Made by a program: the position numbers and the translations under genes
From: Dyella sedimenti
Lineage (GTDB): Bacteria; Pseudomonadota; Gammaproteobacteria; Xanthomonadales; Rhodanobacteraceae
Direction: 5' to 3'
DNA: 64,000 nt
NCBI RefSeq assembly: GCF_022760995.1
Contig: NZ_JAKWJO010000007.1
Coordinates: 62,001 to 126,000, forward strand
Shown: positions 17,144 to 26,840 of the stretch, piece by piece
How positions within the stretch are numbered: the first letter of the stretch is position 1
Layout of the letters: each line of letters starts with the position of its first letter
The notes under the pieces: generated by a model
Database searches by the model: none
Told to the model about the DNA's origin: nothing
What the model saw: the letters and a program-made list of their open reading frames with translations, nothing else

Positions 17144-18130
17144 TCAGGCACCGCGGTCCGTGCGCAGGCTGCGCAACTCGTCGGGATGCCCGGCGGTGGC
17201 CCGGCCGCTGGTCCAGCCGAACAATGCGATGCCGGCCACGATCATCAGCGCACCGAGGGCGGACCAGCCGCGCGGCCACGCCTCGCCCAGGAACACCGCG
17301 CCGATCGCGGTGGCGAACAGCAACTCCGCCGCCTGCATCGCCTCCACCGCGGCCAGCGCGGTCGGTTCGCGGCGCACGCGGTCAGTGGCGCGGAAGAACA
17401 GCACGGTGGCGATCACCCCGGAGGACAACGCCACGCCACCGGCCAGCAGCGCGTCGCGCCACGTCGGCGGCCCGAGCGCCAGCCAGGCGATCATTCCCAG
17501 CAGCAGCCATGCCGGCCAGCTGCACAGCGTCATGCCGAACACACGCTGCGCCGCGCCGATCGGCGTTGCGCTGCGTTCCAGGTGCAACAGCAGCATGCGG
17601 TTACCCAGCGGATACATGAAGGCGGCGAACACCACCGCCGCCATCGCCAGCCAGTCGTCCGCGCGCAGGCGACCCTGCGCATGGCCCCATTGCAGCGCGA
17701 ACACACCGGCCACGATCAGCACGCCGATGGCCACGCTGCGCCAGGCCAGCCGGCGCCGATGGTCGCGATAGATGAGGGGCGCCAGCAATGGCCCCGCCAG
17801 CACCGTGGTCTGGAAGCTACCTGCCACCAGCCAGGACGGCCCGCTGTCCGCCGCCCAGGTCAGCGGCACGCCGAACAGCACGAAGCCCACCGTGCTCCAT
17901 CCCAGCCAGGCGCGCGGGTGGCGCCGCAATTCCTCCGGCAACCGGCCCAGCCCGCCCTGCCACGGCAGCACCAGCGTCAATAGCGGCAAGGTGATCAGGT
18001 AGCGCAGGATCACCGCCCAGGCCCAATGCCCACCGCCCGCCACCAGGCTACGGTTGAGCACGTAGGTCATGGTGAAGAACAACGCGGCGCACAGCGCCAG
18101 CCCCACCGCGACGAAGGCGTTCGAGCGCAT
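17144..18130 (-). CDS. DMT/EamA family permease
   Basis: This 328-residue inner-membrane protein has about ten helices in two EamA repeats. The second repeat shows the pattern ALAAVEAMQAAELLFATAIGAVFLGEAWP, typical of drug/metabolite exporters. The start at 18130 follows an AGGGA ribosome site; a longer frame from 18184 lacks one. Substrate unknown. It is followed by the methyltransferase gene on the same strand, 108 bp further on. Confidence 0.87.
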   Translation of the reverse strand: MRSNAFVAVGLALCAALFFTMTYVLNRSLVAGGGHWAWAVILRYLITLPLLTLVLPWQGGLGRLPEELRRHPRAWLGWSTVGFVLFGVPLTWAADSGPSWLVAGSFQTTVLAGPLLAPLIYRDHRRRLAWRSVAIGVLIVAGVFALQWGHAQGRLRADDWLAMAAVVFAAFMYPLGNRMLLLHLERSATPIGAAQRVFGMTLCSWPAWLLLGMIAWLALGPPTWRDALLAGGVALSSGVIATVLFFRATDRVRREPTALAAVEAMQAAELLFATAIGAVFLGEAWPRGWSALGALMIVAGIALFGWTSGRATAGHPDELRSLRTDRGA

Positions 18131-18190
18131 GGATATCCCTGGGCCAAAGTACCGAGTGTGGCAAAGGTGGCGGCGGCTGAACATCCTTCC

Positions 18191-18250
18191 TGCAGGAGCG
18201 CGTTCTGCGCGCGACGCGCATCGGTGGATCGCGCGCAGAGCGCTCCTACG
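18191..18250. repeat. REP-like inverted pair overlapping a stop codon
   Basis: The left arm (18191-18215, TGCAGGAGCGCGTTCTGCGC, then GCGAC) and right arm (about 18227-18250) are inverted REP-like units. The right arm contains the TAG stop (18246-18248) of the histidine kinase gene, so the repeat forms the 3' end of that reading frame and could act as a transcript-end hairpin. Confidence 0.8.
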
Positions 18251-19598
18251 CCGTCGGCAGGTTCAGGGTCACCACCAGGCCGCCACCCTCGGCGTTGCCG
18301 GCCTGCACGTCGCCGCCATGCGCGCGCACCACGCGCTGCACGATGGCCAGTCCCAGCCCATGGCCATCCGCGCGCGAGGCGTTGCTGCCGCGAAACAGCG
18401 GCCGGAACAGCGACGCCAGTTCCGCCTCGGGCACGCCCGGACCATGGTCGCGAATGGACAAGGCTACCTGCTGCGCCTCCTGGCGCACGCCCAGCTCCAC
18501 GCGCCCGCCGGTCGGGCTGAACTTGATGGCGTTGGCGATCAGGTTCTCCAGCGCGCGTTCCAGCAGCAGCGGGTTGCCCGACACCACGGCCGGCGCCGGC
18601 GCCTCGATGGCGAGGCCGACGCCGCGCGCCTGTGCTTCCAGCGCCGCACGCTCCACGCATTCACGCAACAGCGCGGCCAGGTCCACCGGCTCGCGGTTCT
18701 CGCCCGGGATGCCGCCTTCCAGCCGCGACAGGGCGAGCATTTCGCCGGTCATGTCGTCCAGCCGGCTGATTTCCTGCTCGGCCTGCTCGAAGTAGCGGTT
18801 CGCCTCGGCAGCGTCGCGGCTGCGGCGGGCCAGGTCGAGGATCAGGTGCAATCGCGCCAGTGGCGAGCGCAACTCGTGCGACAGGTCCTGCAGCACGCTG
18901 CGGTCGTGCGCGACCAGCGCCTCGATGCGCTCGGCCATCCTGTCGAAATCACGCGCCAGGTGGGTCAGCTCGTCATGGGCATGGCGCCCCTGGCCGTCCA
19001 CGCGGGCGGACAGCTCGCCCGCCGCCATGCGCCGCGTGGCCTTGCGGATCGCATCCACCGGCCTGGCCACGCTGCGTGCCACCCACCAGCCCGCCAGCCC
19101 GATGAACAGCAGCGACAGTCCGCCCTGGACGGCCAGCAGGAGAGTCTGCCGCGTGCGCGGACGCAGCCGCGAATGGGTCCGGCTCAGCGCCACCAGTTGG
19201 CGCGTCTTGCCGTCCTGGCCCTGCACCTGCTGCACGGCCAGGTAGAGGTTGGGCCAGGGCTGCAGCACGATGTCGCGCTGCTCCTCCAGCCAGTTCGGCA
19301 GCGCGGCCAGCACGGCCGGAGGCATGCGGATCGGCGCCAGCGCCCGCCCGTTCTCGAATAGCGTGGCCTCGATGCCCTCGCGGCGCTGCTGCATCGACCA
19401 CTGGGCCAGCGCGGGCGTGCCGCCGCCCTCGTACGCCTCGTCGGCGCCCTGGGCCAGCGCCGACCAGTTGATCTCCACCGCGGTGCTGAATTCGATGAAG
19501 CGCTGGGTGAAGAAACCGCCGACCAGCAAGGCCAGCAGGTTGGCGGCGCAGAAGCTTATCAGCAGGCGCCAGTACAGCGAGCTCTTGAAGGGACTCAC
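18246..19598 (-). CDS. cpxA: Cpx-like sensor histidine kinase
   Basis: The 450-residue membrane kinase has a transmembrane segment at 12-31, a periplasmic domain to about 155, a second segment (155-175), HAMP, HisKA and HATPase_c. The phosphorylated His lies in SHELRSPLARLH near residue 240; the ATP site has ENLIANAIKFSP, DHGPGVP and GHGLGLAI. It starts inside the response regulator stop (ATGA). Assignment to CpxA rests on the divergent Spy/CpxP gene and the CpxR box, so it would sense envelope folding stress. Its stop lies in a REP-like repeat. Confidence 0.85.
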   Translation of the reverse strand: MSPFKSSLYWRLLISFCAANLLALLVGGFFTQRFIEFSTAVEINWSALAQGADEAYEGGGTPALAQWSMQQRREGIEATLFENGRALAPIRMPPAVLAALPNWLEEQRDIVLQPWPNLYLAVQQVQGQDGKTRQLVALSRTHSRLRPRTRQTLLLAVQGGLSLLFIGLAGWWVARSVARPVDAIRKATRRMAAGELSARVDGQGRHAHDELTHLARDFDRMAERIEALVAHDRSVLQDLSHELRSPLARLHLILDLARRSRDAAEANRYFEQAEQEISRLDDMTGEMLALSRLEGGIPGENREPVDLAALLRECVERAALEAQARGVGLAIEAPAPAVVSGNPLLLERALENLIANAIKFSPTGGRVELGVRQEAQQVALSIRDHGPGVPEAELASLFRPLFRGSNASRADGHGLGLAIVQRVVRAHGGDVQAGNAEGGGLVVTLNLPTA

Positions 19599-20281
19599 GC
19601 CGCCCCCGCCACCAGGCTGTAGCCCGCGCCGCGCACTGACTCGATGCGCGGCGCCTGCGCCGAGGCCTCCGCCAGCTTGTGGCGCACGCGGCTGACGTGC
19701 ACGTCGATGCTGCGGTCGAACCGCTCCAGCTCGCGTCCCAGCGCCATGCGCGTGAGCGTGGCCTTGTCCACCAGCTCGCCCGCGCGCTGGGCCAGCGCCA
19801 GCAGCAGCTGGAATTCCGCGCCGGTGAGCGGCAGCTCCTGCTCGCCCACGTAGGCACGGCGCTCGGACGGTTCCAGCCGCAGCACGCCCACCTGCAGCGT
19901 GCCCGCGGCTGCCGGCGTGTGGCGGCGCAGCTGGGCGCGCACGCGGGCCAGCAGCTCGCGCGGCAGGCAGGGCTTGGTGAGGTAGTCGTCCGCGCCCAGT
20001 TCCAGGCCGATCACCCGGTCCACCGGCTCGCCCCGGGCCGACAGCATGATGACCGGCAGGCGATGCTTCAGGCGCAGCTCACGCAGGGTTTCCAGGCCGT
20101 CGCGGCCGGGCATCATCACGTCCAGGATCAGCAGGTCCGGCCGGGTCGCAGGGTTGTGCAACTGGGCCAGGCCGCCCTCGCCGTCGTGGGCGACGTCCAC
20201 CGTGAAGCCTTCGCGTTGCAGGTACTCGGCCAGCAGGGCCGCCAGGGCACGGTCGTCATCGACAATAAGGATCTTGGGCAT
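19595..20281 (-). CDS. cpxR: Cpx-like OmpR-family response regulator
   Basis: The roughly 228-residue regulator has a receiver domain with acidic residues 8-10, phospho-acceptor Asp54 in LILDVMMPG, a serine switch in MLSARGE and Lys103 in LTKPC, followed by an OmpR-type winged helix (LPLTGAEFQLLLALAQRAG to RSIDVHVSRVRHKL, RGAGYSL). ATG at 20281 has AGGA six bases upstream; in-frame ATGs at 20287 and 20308 are alternatives. A perfect GTAAA-N5-GTAAA sequence lies 57-71 bp upstream, consistent with CpxR-type autoregulation. Confidence 0.88.
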   Translation of the reverse strand: MPKILIVDDDRALAALLAEYLQREGFTVDVAHDGEGGLAQLHNPATRPDLLILDVMMPGRDGLETLRELRLKHRLPVIMLSARGEPVDRVIGLELGADDYLTKPCLPRELLARVRAQLRRHTPAAAGTLQVGVLRLEPSERRAYVGEQELPLTGAEFQLLLALAQRAGELVDKATLTRMALGRELERFDRSIDVHVSRVRHKLAEASAQAPRIESVRGAGYSLVAGAA

Positions 20282-20337
20282 GGGCATTCCTGGCTCGGCG
20301 CCATTCAAGCGGCGGCGGCGGTGCCAACTCTACCGGC

Positions 20338-20352
20338 TTTACGCTTCTTTAC
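20338..20352 (-). promoter_or_regulatory. CpxR box (GTAAA-N5-GTAAA)
   Basis: Read on the minus strand, this site is GTAAA-GAAGC-GTAAA, an exact match to the enterobacterial CpxR consensus of two GTAAA direct repeats spaced by five bases. It lies in the 184-bp divergent region, 57 bp from cpxR and 114 bp from the Spy/CpxP-like gene. It stands out against G/C-rich surroundings. Confidence 0.8.
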
Positions 20353-20465
20353 CTTCCCGCAAGACACCTACACGTAGCGCTGCCGTCCAATGGACACCAT
20401 CCTGGGAACACCGCGAACCACCCCACCGCGGCAGCCCGGGTCCACCAACGACAAAGGAAATCCCC

Positions 20466-20966
20466 ATGCGCAAGAACGTTACCCTTGGTCTGCTGCTGGC
20501 TTCGGCCGTGGCGCTCGCCCCGTTCGCCATCGCTTCCGCGCAGGATGGCGGCCCGCACGGCGGCTGGCATGGCCATGGCGGCCACGGCGCGCCCTTCGGA
20601 GCCTTCGACAAGCTGAACCTGACCGATGCCCAAAAGGCCAGCATCAAGCAGATCGTCCAGGGCGCTTTCGCCCAGGGCAAGTCGCAGCGCGAGGCCCTGC
20701 GCCAGCAGCGCGAGGCATTCGCCCAGCTGACCCCGAACGCCGCCGGCTACCAGGCCGCCGCCAACAGCCTGGCCCAGGCCGAGGCTGCCGCCACCCAGGC
20801 TCGCGTGCTGCAGCGCGCCAACATCCGCGCCCAGATCTACGCCGTGCTGACCCCGGCCCAGCAGGCCCAGTTGGCCCAGTTCAAGGCCGACCGCCAGGCC
20901 CGCCGCCAGCAGTGGGAGCAGTTCAAGGCCCAGCATCCGGCGCCGGGTTCGAGCGCGGCCCAGTAA
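20466..20966 (+). CDS. Spy/CpxP-family periplasmic chaperone
   Basis: The 166-residue secreted protein has a signal peptide (cleavage near SAQ, residue 26), a His/Gly-rich segment, and a helical Gln/Ala-rich body. The LTxxQ family motif occurs twice, as LTDAQ at residues 52-56 and LTPAQQ near 128-133. Spy/CpxP proteins prevent periplasmic protein aggregation, and CpxP restrains CpxA. An AAAGGAA ribosome site precedes the ATG. Divergence from cpxRA with a shared CpxR box supports a feedback role. A terminator follows at 21003-21036. Confidence 0.9.
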   Translation: MRKNVTLGLLLASAVALAPFAIASAQDGGPHGGWHGHGGHGAPFGAFDKLNLTDAQKASIKQIVQGAFAQGKSQREALRQQREAFAQLTPNAAGYQAAANSLAQAEAAATQARVLQRANIRAQIYAVLTPAQQAQLAQFKADRQARRQQWEQFKAQHPAPGSSAAQ

Positions 20967-21002
20967 TCACCACAGAAGAAAAACTCCACGGCATAAGAAA
21001 CT

Positions 21003-21036
21003 CGGCGCCGGCCTGCATGCCGGTGCCGTTTTTTTT
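21003..21036 (+). terminator. Rho-independent terminator of the Spy/CpxP-like gene
   Basis: A ten-pair stem CGGCGCCGGC / GCCGGTGCCG (one G-U) with a six-base loop is followed by eight T residues (21029-21036). It lies 37 bp after the stop codon. Confidence 0.9.
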
Positions 21037-21095
21037 GCGTGTGACCCCAGGCGATAGCCTCGCTCCCACAGGTGCAAGCAAGGCAGCAGCGAGGC

Positions 21096-22463
21096 TCAGC
21101 ACTGCGCCAGACGTTCCACCGTCGAACGGTAGCGCGCCGCGATGCGCTGCTCGTCGCGGTGGGTGAAGTCACGCACTACCCATTCGCCGCCGACCATCAC
21201 GTCGCGCACCACCGGCGCGTTGCCGGCGAACAGCAGGCTGTCGATCACCGATGCCTCGTCGCGCGCGGCGAGCAGGGGCGACTGCTCGTCCAGCACCAGC
21301 AGGTCCGCCCGCGCGCCGGCGCGCAGCTCGCCGACCGGTGTGCCCGAGGCGATGGCGCCACCGCGCAGCGTGGCCGCCCACAGCGTCTCGCCCACGCTGT
21401 CGCCCTGGCGGCGGGCGGCGATGTTGCGATGGCGGGTGGACAGGCGCTGGCCGTATTCCAGCCAACGCAGTTCCTCCACCGGCGATACCGAGATATGCGA
21501 GTCCGAGCCGATGCCCAGCACGCCGTGCGCGTCGAGGTAATCGGCCAGCGGGAACAGGCCGTCGCCGAGGTTGGCCTCGGTGCTGGGACACAGGCCCGCC
21601 ACCGCGCCGCTGCGCGCGAGCCGCGAGGTTTCGTGCGCGCTCAGGTGGGTGGCGTGCACCAGCGTCCAGCGCGCGTCCACCTCGGCATGCTCGAACAACC
21701 ACTCCACCGGGCGCGCGCCGCGCGTGGCCAGGCAATCCTGCACCTCGCCGATCTGCTCGGCGATATGGATATGGATCGGCCCCTGTCCAGCCGCCGCATC
21801 GGCCAGCACCAGGCGCATCGCCGGCTCCGGCACCGCGCGCAGCGAATGCAGCGCGACGCCCAGGCGCATGCGTTCGCCCTCGTGCGCGCGCAGGACCTCC
21901 AGCAGGCGCAGGTAGGAAGGCACGTCATGGCCGAAGCGGCGCTGGCGCGCGGCCAGCGGACGACCGTCGAAACCGCCGGCCATGTACAGCACCGGCAGCA
22001 GCGTCAGGCCGATGCCGGCCTCGCGCGCCGCCTCGATCAGCGCCAGCGACATCGCCTCGGGCTGCGCGTAGGGCGTGCCGTCGGGCTGGTGGTGCAGGTA
22101 GTGGAATTCGCAGACCTGGGTGTAGCCGGCCTTGAGCATCTCCACGTACAGTTGCGCGGCGATCGCCTGCAGTTCCTCCGGGCCGATGGTGGCGGCGAAG
22201 GCGTACATGGTTTCGCGCCAGGTCCAGAAGCTGTCGTCGCTTTTTCCCTTGCGCTCGGCCAGGCCGGCCATCGCGCGCTGGAACGCGTGCGAATGCAGGT
22301 TGGGCATGCCCGGCAGCACCCAGCGGCCGAGACGCTCGCCCTCGCCCGGCGCCAGCCCGGCGAGCCGTCCGCGGTCGTCGACCAGCACGCCCGCATCGCG
22401 GGTCCAGCCATGCGCGGTCCACAGGCGATCGGCGACATAGCGGGTGGGAATGGTGTCTGCCAT
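21096..22463 (-). CDS. hutF: N-formimidoyl-L-glutamate deiminase
   Basis: The 455-residue amidohydrolase-superfamily enzyme deaminates N-formimino-glutamate to N-formyl-glutamate, step four of the five-step histidine pathway found in pseudomonads and xanthomonads. The metal site is visible as PGMPNLHSHAFQRAMAG, then EFHYLHH, HIHIAEQ, LVHATHL and GIGSDSHIS. AGGAG lies eight bases before the ATG at 22463. It is divergent, by 82 bp, from an operon that ends in hutI, which suggests shared control of at least part of the pathway. Confidence 0.92.
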   Translation of the reverse strand: MADTIPTRYVADRLWTAHGWTRDAGVLVDDRGRLAGLAPGEGERLGRWVLPGMPNLHSHAFQRAMAGLAERKGKSDDSFWTWRETMYAFAATIGPEELQAIAAQLYVEMLKAGYTQVCEFHYLHHQPDGTPYAQPEAMSLALIEAAREAGIGLTLLPVLYMAGGFDGRPLAARQRRFGHDVPSYLRLLEVLRAHEGERMRLGVALHSLRAVPEPAMRLVLADAAAGQGPIHIHIAEQIGEVQDCLATRGARPVEWLFEHAEVDARWTLVHATHLSAHETSRLARSGAVAGLCPSTEANLGDGLFPLADYLDAHGVLGIGSDSHISVSPVEELRWLEYGQRLSTRHRNIAARRQGDSVGETLWAATLRGGAIASGTPVGELRAGARADLLVLDEQSPLLAARDEASVIDSLLFAGNAPVVRDVMVGGEWVVRDFTHRDEQRIAARYRSTVERLAQC

Positions 22464-22533
22464 CGGCCGGCTCCTGGCGGAAAGGCCTGTGAGTCTACTC
22501 GCCCGCCGCGCCGCGTCGTTCAGCCCTCTGCGG

Positions 22534-22539
22534 CATAAT
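22534..22539 (+). promoter_or_regulatory. Candidate -10 element for a leaderless start
   Basis: CATAAT lies exactly six bases before the ATG at 22546 and no ribosome site is visible, so transcription could begin at the start codon itself. No convincing -35 was found. Confidence 0.35.
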
Positions 22540-22545
22540 GCGCCG

Positions 22546-24120
22546 ATGGCCAAGAAGAACCACGAGAACGCCCCCAAGCTGCTGGTGCGCCAGGCGATGC
22601 CCGCCGACGTGCCCGCGCTGGTCGAGCTGACCGCGCGGGTGTACACGCCCGAATGGGGCCATTCGGCGGAAATGCTGCGCTCCCAGCAGACGCACTTCCC
22701 CGAAGGCCAGTTCGTGGTCGAGTACGAAGGCCGCATCGTCGGCTACTGCGCCACCTTCCGCATCGACGAGGCCGCCGCGCTCGGTCCGCACACCTGGATG
22801 CAGATCACCGGCGGCGGCATGGCCTCGCGCCACCGCCGCGACGGCAACTGGCTGTACGGCATGGAAGTGGTGGTGCACCCGGACTACCGCAACATCCGCA
22901 TCGGCCAGCGCCTGTACCAGGCCCGCAAGCGCCTGTGCACCGACCTGAAGCTGCGCGGCATCGTGTTCGGCGGGCGCATCCCCGGCCTCTCCCGCAACAT
23001 CCACCGCTACGGCAGCGCCGATGCCTACGTGCAGGCGGTGGTGGAAGGCAAGCGTCGCGACCCGACCCTGAGCTTCCAGCTGAGCAACGAGTTCGAGGTG
23101 ATCGGCCTGCTGCGCGGCTACGTGCCCTCCGACTACGAGTCGCTGGGCTACGCGGCGCACCTGGTGTGGCGCAATCCGCAGTTGCTCAACCAGCCGGATA
23201 TTCCCTCGATCCCCTCCACCCAGCGCCTGCCCGACCAGGTGCGGGTGGCCTCGGTGCAATACCAGCAGCGGCGCATCCGCTCGTTCGAGGAATTCGCCAC
23301 CCAGGTCGAATACTTCACCGACATCGCGGCCGACTACGACGCCGACTTCGTCACCTTTCCCGAGCTGATCACGCTGCAGCTGCTGTCGATCGAGAACGAG
23401 GAGCTGTCGCCGGTCGATTCGATCCGCAAGCTGAGCCAGTACACGCCGCAGGTGAAGGAGCTGTTCAGCCGCCTGGCGGTGCACTACAACATCAACATCA
23501 TCGCCGGCTCGCATCCCACCGAGCAGCCCAACGGCGACATCCACAATGTCTGCTACGTGTGCCTGCGCGACGGCTCGATCCACGAGCGCGAGAAGATCCA
23601 CCCCACGCCGAGCGAACGCACCGTGTGGAACATCAGCGGCGGCGACAGCGCGGCCACCATCCAGACCGACTGCGGCCCGATCGGGGTGATGATCTGCTAC
23701 GACTCCGAGTTCCCGGAAGTCGCGCGGCACCTCACCGACCAGGGCGCGCTGATCCTGTTCGTGCCGTTCTGCACCGACGTGCGCGAGGGCTACCTGCGCG
23801 TGCGCTACTGCTCGCAGGCCCGCGCCATCGAGAACCAGTGCTACGTGGTGCTGTCGGGCAACGTCGGCAACCTGCCGGGCGTGAACAACTTCGACATCCA
23901 GTACGGCCAGAGCTGCATCCTGACGCCCAGCGACTTCCCGTTCGCGCGCGACGGCATCGCGGCCGATTCCACGCCGAACATCGAGACCGTGCTGTTCGCC
24001 GACCTGCACCTGGAAAGCCTGGCACGCGCGCGCAACGCCGGCGCGGTGCAGAACCTCAAGGACCGCCGCTTCGACCTGTACGAGACGCGCTGGACCCGCA
24101 AGTCCGAGGCATCCACGTGA
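22546..24120 (+). CDS. GNAT acetyltransferase-nitrilase (carbon-nitrogen hydrolase) fusion
   Basis: The 524-residue protein joins an N-terminal GNAT domain (about 10-210, with GMEVVVHPDYRNIRIGQRLYQARK as the acetyl-CoA loop region) to a C-terminal nitrilase-superfamily domain (about 225-515). The hydrolase triad is present: Glu in FPELI, Lys in REKIHPTPSE, Cys in MICYDSEFPE. This fusion is known in many proteobacteria but its substrate is unknown. Its stop overlaps the ClC start (GTGA), and ClC overlaps hutI, so it heads a three-gene operon that ends in histidine degradation. An amide or acyl-amine substrate is plausible. Confidence 0.9.
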   Translation: MAKKNHENAPKLLVRQAMPADVPALVELTARVYTPEWGHSAEMLRSQQTHFPEGQFVVEYEGRIVGYCATFRIDEAAALGPHTWMQITGGGMASRHRRDGNWLYGMEVVVHPDYRNIRIGQRLYQARKRLCTDLKLRGIVFGGRIPGLSRNIHRYGSADAYVQAVVEGKRRDPTLSFQLSNEFEVIGLLRGYVPSDYESLGYAAHLVWRNPQLLNQPDIPSIPSTQRLPDQVRVASVQYQQRRIRSFEEFATQVEYFTDIAADYDADFVTFPELITLQLLSIENEELSPVDSIRKLSQYTPQVKELFSRLAVHYNINIIAGSHPTEQPNGDIHNVCYVCLRDGSIHEREKIHPTPSERTVWNISGGDSAATIQTDCGPIGVMICYDSEFPEVARHLTDQGALILFVPFCTDVREGYLRVRYCSQARAIENQCYVVLSGNVGNLPGVNNFDIQYGQSCILTPSDFPFARDGIAADSTPNIETVLFADLHLESLARARNAGAVQNLKDRRFDLYETRWTRKSEAST

Positions 24121-25577
24121 GCGACACGCCAACCTCCAGGCAGGAGCGCCTGCAGCGCTGGGCCGAGTCGGAACTGTTCTCGCTGCCGCAGTGGCGCCGG
24201 CGCGTGCTGTTCTGGAGCGGCGCGATCCTGGTCGGCTTGGCCGCGGTCGGCTTCGCGCAGGCCGCCGACTGGGCCTCGGGCACTTTCCAGGGCATGGTCG
24301 CGCGCCATCGCTACTGGGCCTTCGTCATCACGCCGGCGATCTTCGCCCTGCTGGCCTGGCTGACCCAGGGCGTGCTCAAGCCCACCCGCGGCTCGGGCAT
24401 TCCGCAGGCGATCGCCGCGCTCAAGGTGGAGGACGAGGATTTCCGCTACAGCCTGTTGTCGCTGCGCGTGGCCATCGGCAAGATGGCCCTGACCCTGGCC
24501 GCGCTGCTGGGCGGCGCCTCGGTGGGCCGCGAGGGCCCCACCGTGCACGTGGGCGCGGGGCTACTGTACTCGCTGGGCCGGCGCTTCGGCTTCGCCGAGC
24601 CGGCCGCCGCGGGACGCTTCATCCTCGCCGGCTCCGCCGCCGGCCTGGCCGCCGCGTTCAACACACCGCTGGCCGGCATCGTGTTCGCCATCGAGGAAAT
24701 GAGCGGCTCGTTCGAGCACCGCATGAGCGGCATCCTGCTTACCGCGGTGTTCGTGGCGGGCATGGTCTCGCTGGGCATCCTCGGCAACTACGCCTACTTC
24801 GGTCATTTCGACACCAGCCTGCCGCTGGGCAAGGCGTGGTGGGCGGTACTCGCCACCGGCATCGGATGCGGCCTGGCCGGCGGCCTGTTCGCGCGGTTGA
24901 TCCAGCCCAGCGATAGCGGCCTGCGCGGCGTCATGGGACGCCTGCGCGCGCGCCAGCCGGTGCTGTTCGCGGCCGGCTGCGGCCTGGCCCTGGTGCTGCT
25001 GAGTCAGCTCACCCACACCGGCCTGTACGGCACCGGCTATGCGCAGGCCAAGGAGATCCTCCAGGGCCATTCGGCCACGGTGAGCGGCTTCGGCATCCTG
25101 AAATTCCTGGGCAACATCGCCTCGTACTGGGCCGGCATTCCCGGCGGCATCTTCTCCCCGGCGCTGGCGGTCGGCGCGGGCCTGGGCAACAACCTCACCA
25201 CCCTCCTGCCCGGCGTCGATCCCACCGCGGTCGCCCTGCTCGCCATGGCCGCCTACCTCGCGGGGGTAACGCAGGCGCCGCTGACCGCCACGGTGATCTC
25301 GATGGAGCTGACCGCCAACCAGCAGATGGTCTTGCCCATCATGGCGACCTGCCTGCTGGCGCGCGGCGCCTCCTCGCTGCTCTCGCGCAAGCCGGTGTAC
25401 CGCGCGCTGGCCGACCGGCTGATCGAAGGCTACGAGCAGGAACTGGCACGCCGGGCGGCGGAGGCGCCCCTGGCCGGCGACGAACCCGGCGAGACCGGCC
25501 GTCCCGTGGTCGAGGACCCGGCCACGCCGATCCCGCCCGGGCAGGATCGCCCCGATGCCGAGCCCCCTTCCCCATGA
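24117..25577 (+). CDS. ClC-type chloride channel or H+/Cl- antiporter
   Basis: The 486-residue membrane protein has the selectivity-filter motifs of ClC proteins: GSGIP near residue 91, [11 protein letters not shown] near 137 (with the gating Glu) and [16 protein letters not shown] near 340. The internal FAIEEM has the Glu pair that carries protons in E. coli ClC, so H+/Cl- exchange is more likely than a pure channel. GTG at 24117 overlaps the nitrilase stop. The 3' end overlaps the hutI start (ATGA). The C-terminus is a hydrophilic Pro/Glu/Asp-rich tail without CBS domains. Confidence 0.92.
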   Translation: MSDTPTSRQERLQRWAESELFSLPQWRRRVLFWSGAILVGLAAVGFAQAADWASGTFQGMVARHRYWAFVITPAIFALLAWLTQGVLKPTRGSGIPQAIAALKVEDEDFRYSLLSLRVAIGKMALTLAALLGGASVGREGPTVHVGAGLLYSLGRRFGFAEPAAAGRFILAGSAAGLAAAFNTPLAGIVFAIEEMSGSFEHRMSGILLTAVFVAGMVSLGILGNYAYFGHFDTSLPLGKAWWAVLATGIGCGLAGGLFARLIQPSDSGLRGVMGRLRARQPVLFAAGCGLALVLLSQLTHTGLYGTGYAQAKEILQGHSATVSGFGILKFLGNIASYWAGIPGGIFSPALAVGAGLGNNLTTLLPGVDPTAVALLAMAAYLAGVTQAPLTATVISMELTANQQMVLPIMATCLLARGASSLLSRKPVYRALADRLIEGYEQELARRAAEAPLAGDEPGETGRPVVEDPATPIPPGQDRPDAEPPSP

Positions 25578-26809
25578 GTCCACGCTGGGACCGCCTGCTG
25601 GTCGACGCCACGCTCGCCACCTTCGCCGGCACTGCGCCCTATGGACGGATCGACCATGGCGCCATGGCGCTGCATCAGGGGCGCATCGCCTGGATCGGTC
25701 CGCAAGAAGCCCTGTCCGCGCCGCCCGAAACGCTCGCCATGCATGTGGACAACCTGGGCGGTGCCCTGGTGACGCCCGGCCTGATCGACTGCCATACCCA
25801 CCTGGTGTTCGGCGGCAATCGCGCGCATGAGTTCGACCTGCGCCTCAACGGCGCCAGCTACGAAGAGATCGCGCGCGCCGGCGGCGGCATCGTCTCCACC
25901 GTCAAAGCCACCCGCGAGGCTAGCGAGGATGAGCTGTTCGCGCAGTCGCTGCCGCGCGCCCGGGCCCTGCTGGCCGATGGCGTGACCACGCTGGAGATCA
26001 AGTCCGGCTACGGCCTGGAGCTGGAGACGGAGCGGCGCATGCTGCGCGTGGCCCGCCGGCTCGGCGAGACGCTGGGCGCCAGCGTGCGCACCAGCTTCCT
26101 GGGCCTGCACGCGCTGCCGCCGGAATACCGCGACGACCGCGACGCCTATGTCGCCCAGGTCTGCGACGCGATGCTGCCCGCGCTGGCCGCCGAGGGACTG
26201 GTCGATGCCGTGGACGCGTTCTGCGAAACCATCGGTTTCACGCCCGCCGAGACGCGCCGCCTGTTCGAGCGCGCCACGCAACTGGGGCTGCCGGTGAAGC
26301 TGCACGCCGAGCAGTTGTCCGACCTCGATGGCGCGGCGCTGGTCGCCTCCTTCCACGGCCTGTCCGCCGACCACCTGGAACACCTCGGCGAACACGGCAT
26401 CCGCGCCATGGCCGAGACTGGCACGGTGGCGGTGCTGCTGCCCGGCGCGTACTACGCATTGCGCGAGACGAAACTGCCGCCCATCGTCAGCCTGCGCGAG
26501 CACGGCGTGCCGATGGCGGTGGCCACCGACTGCAACCCCGGCACCTCGCCCCTGCTGTCGCTGCGGCTGGCGGCAGGCATGGCCTGCACGCTGTTCCGCC
26601 TCACCCCGGAGGAAGCCCTGCGCGGCGTCACCGTGCATGCGGCCCGCGCCCTGGGCCTTGCCGACCGCGGCACACTGGAAGTGGGACAACGCGCCGACCT
26701 CGCCGTATGGAACCTGCGCGAGCCGGCGGAGCTGTGCTACTGGATCGGCGGCAGCCACGCGCTGCGCCAGCTATTCCTTGGTGGCGAGCCGCATCCACTG
26801 ATGGCGTGA
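25574..26809 (+). CDS. hutI: Imidazolonepropionase
   Basis: The 411-residue amidohydrolase opens the imidazolone ring to give N-formimino-glutamate, step three of histidine degradation. Metal ligands and family blocks are visible: [45 protein letters not shown], and [10 protein letters not shown]. It starts within the ClC stop codon. Placement behind a nitrilase fusion and a ClC transporter instead of hutUHG is unusual. Confidence 0.95.
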   Translation: MSPRWDRLLVDATLATFAGTAPYGRIDHGAMALHQGRIAWIGPQEALSAPPETLAMHVDNLGGALVTPGLIDCHTHLVFGGNRAHEFDLRLNGASYEEIARAGGGIVSTVKATREASEDELFAQSLPRARALLADGVTTLEIKSGYGLELETERRMLRVARRLGETLGASVRTSFLGLHALPPEYRDDRDAYVAQVCDAMLPALAAEGLVDAVDAFCETIGFTPAETRRLFERATQLGLPVKLHAEQLSDLDGAALVASFHGLSADHLEHLGEHGIRAMAETGTVAVLLPGAYYALRETKLPPIVSLREHGVPMAVATDCNPGTSPLLSLRLAAGMACTLFRLTPEEALRGVTVHAARALGLADRGTLEVGQRADLAVWNLREPAELCYWIGGSHALRQLFLGGEPHPLMA

Positions 26810-26840
26810 GTATTCCGGCCCGCGCCGGAAGTGGCCCCCA

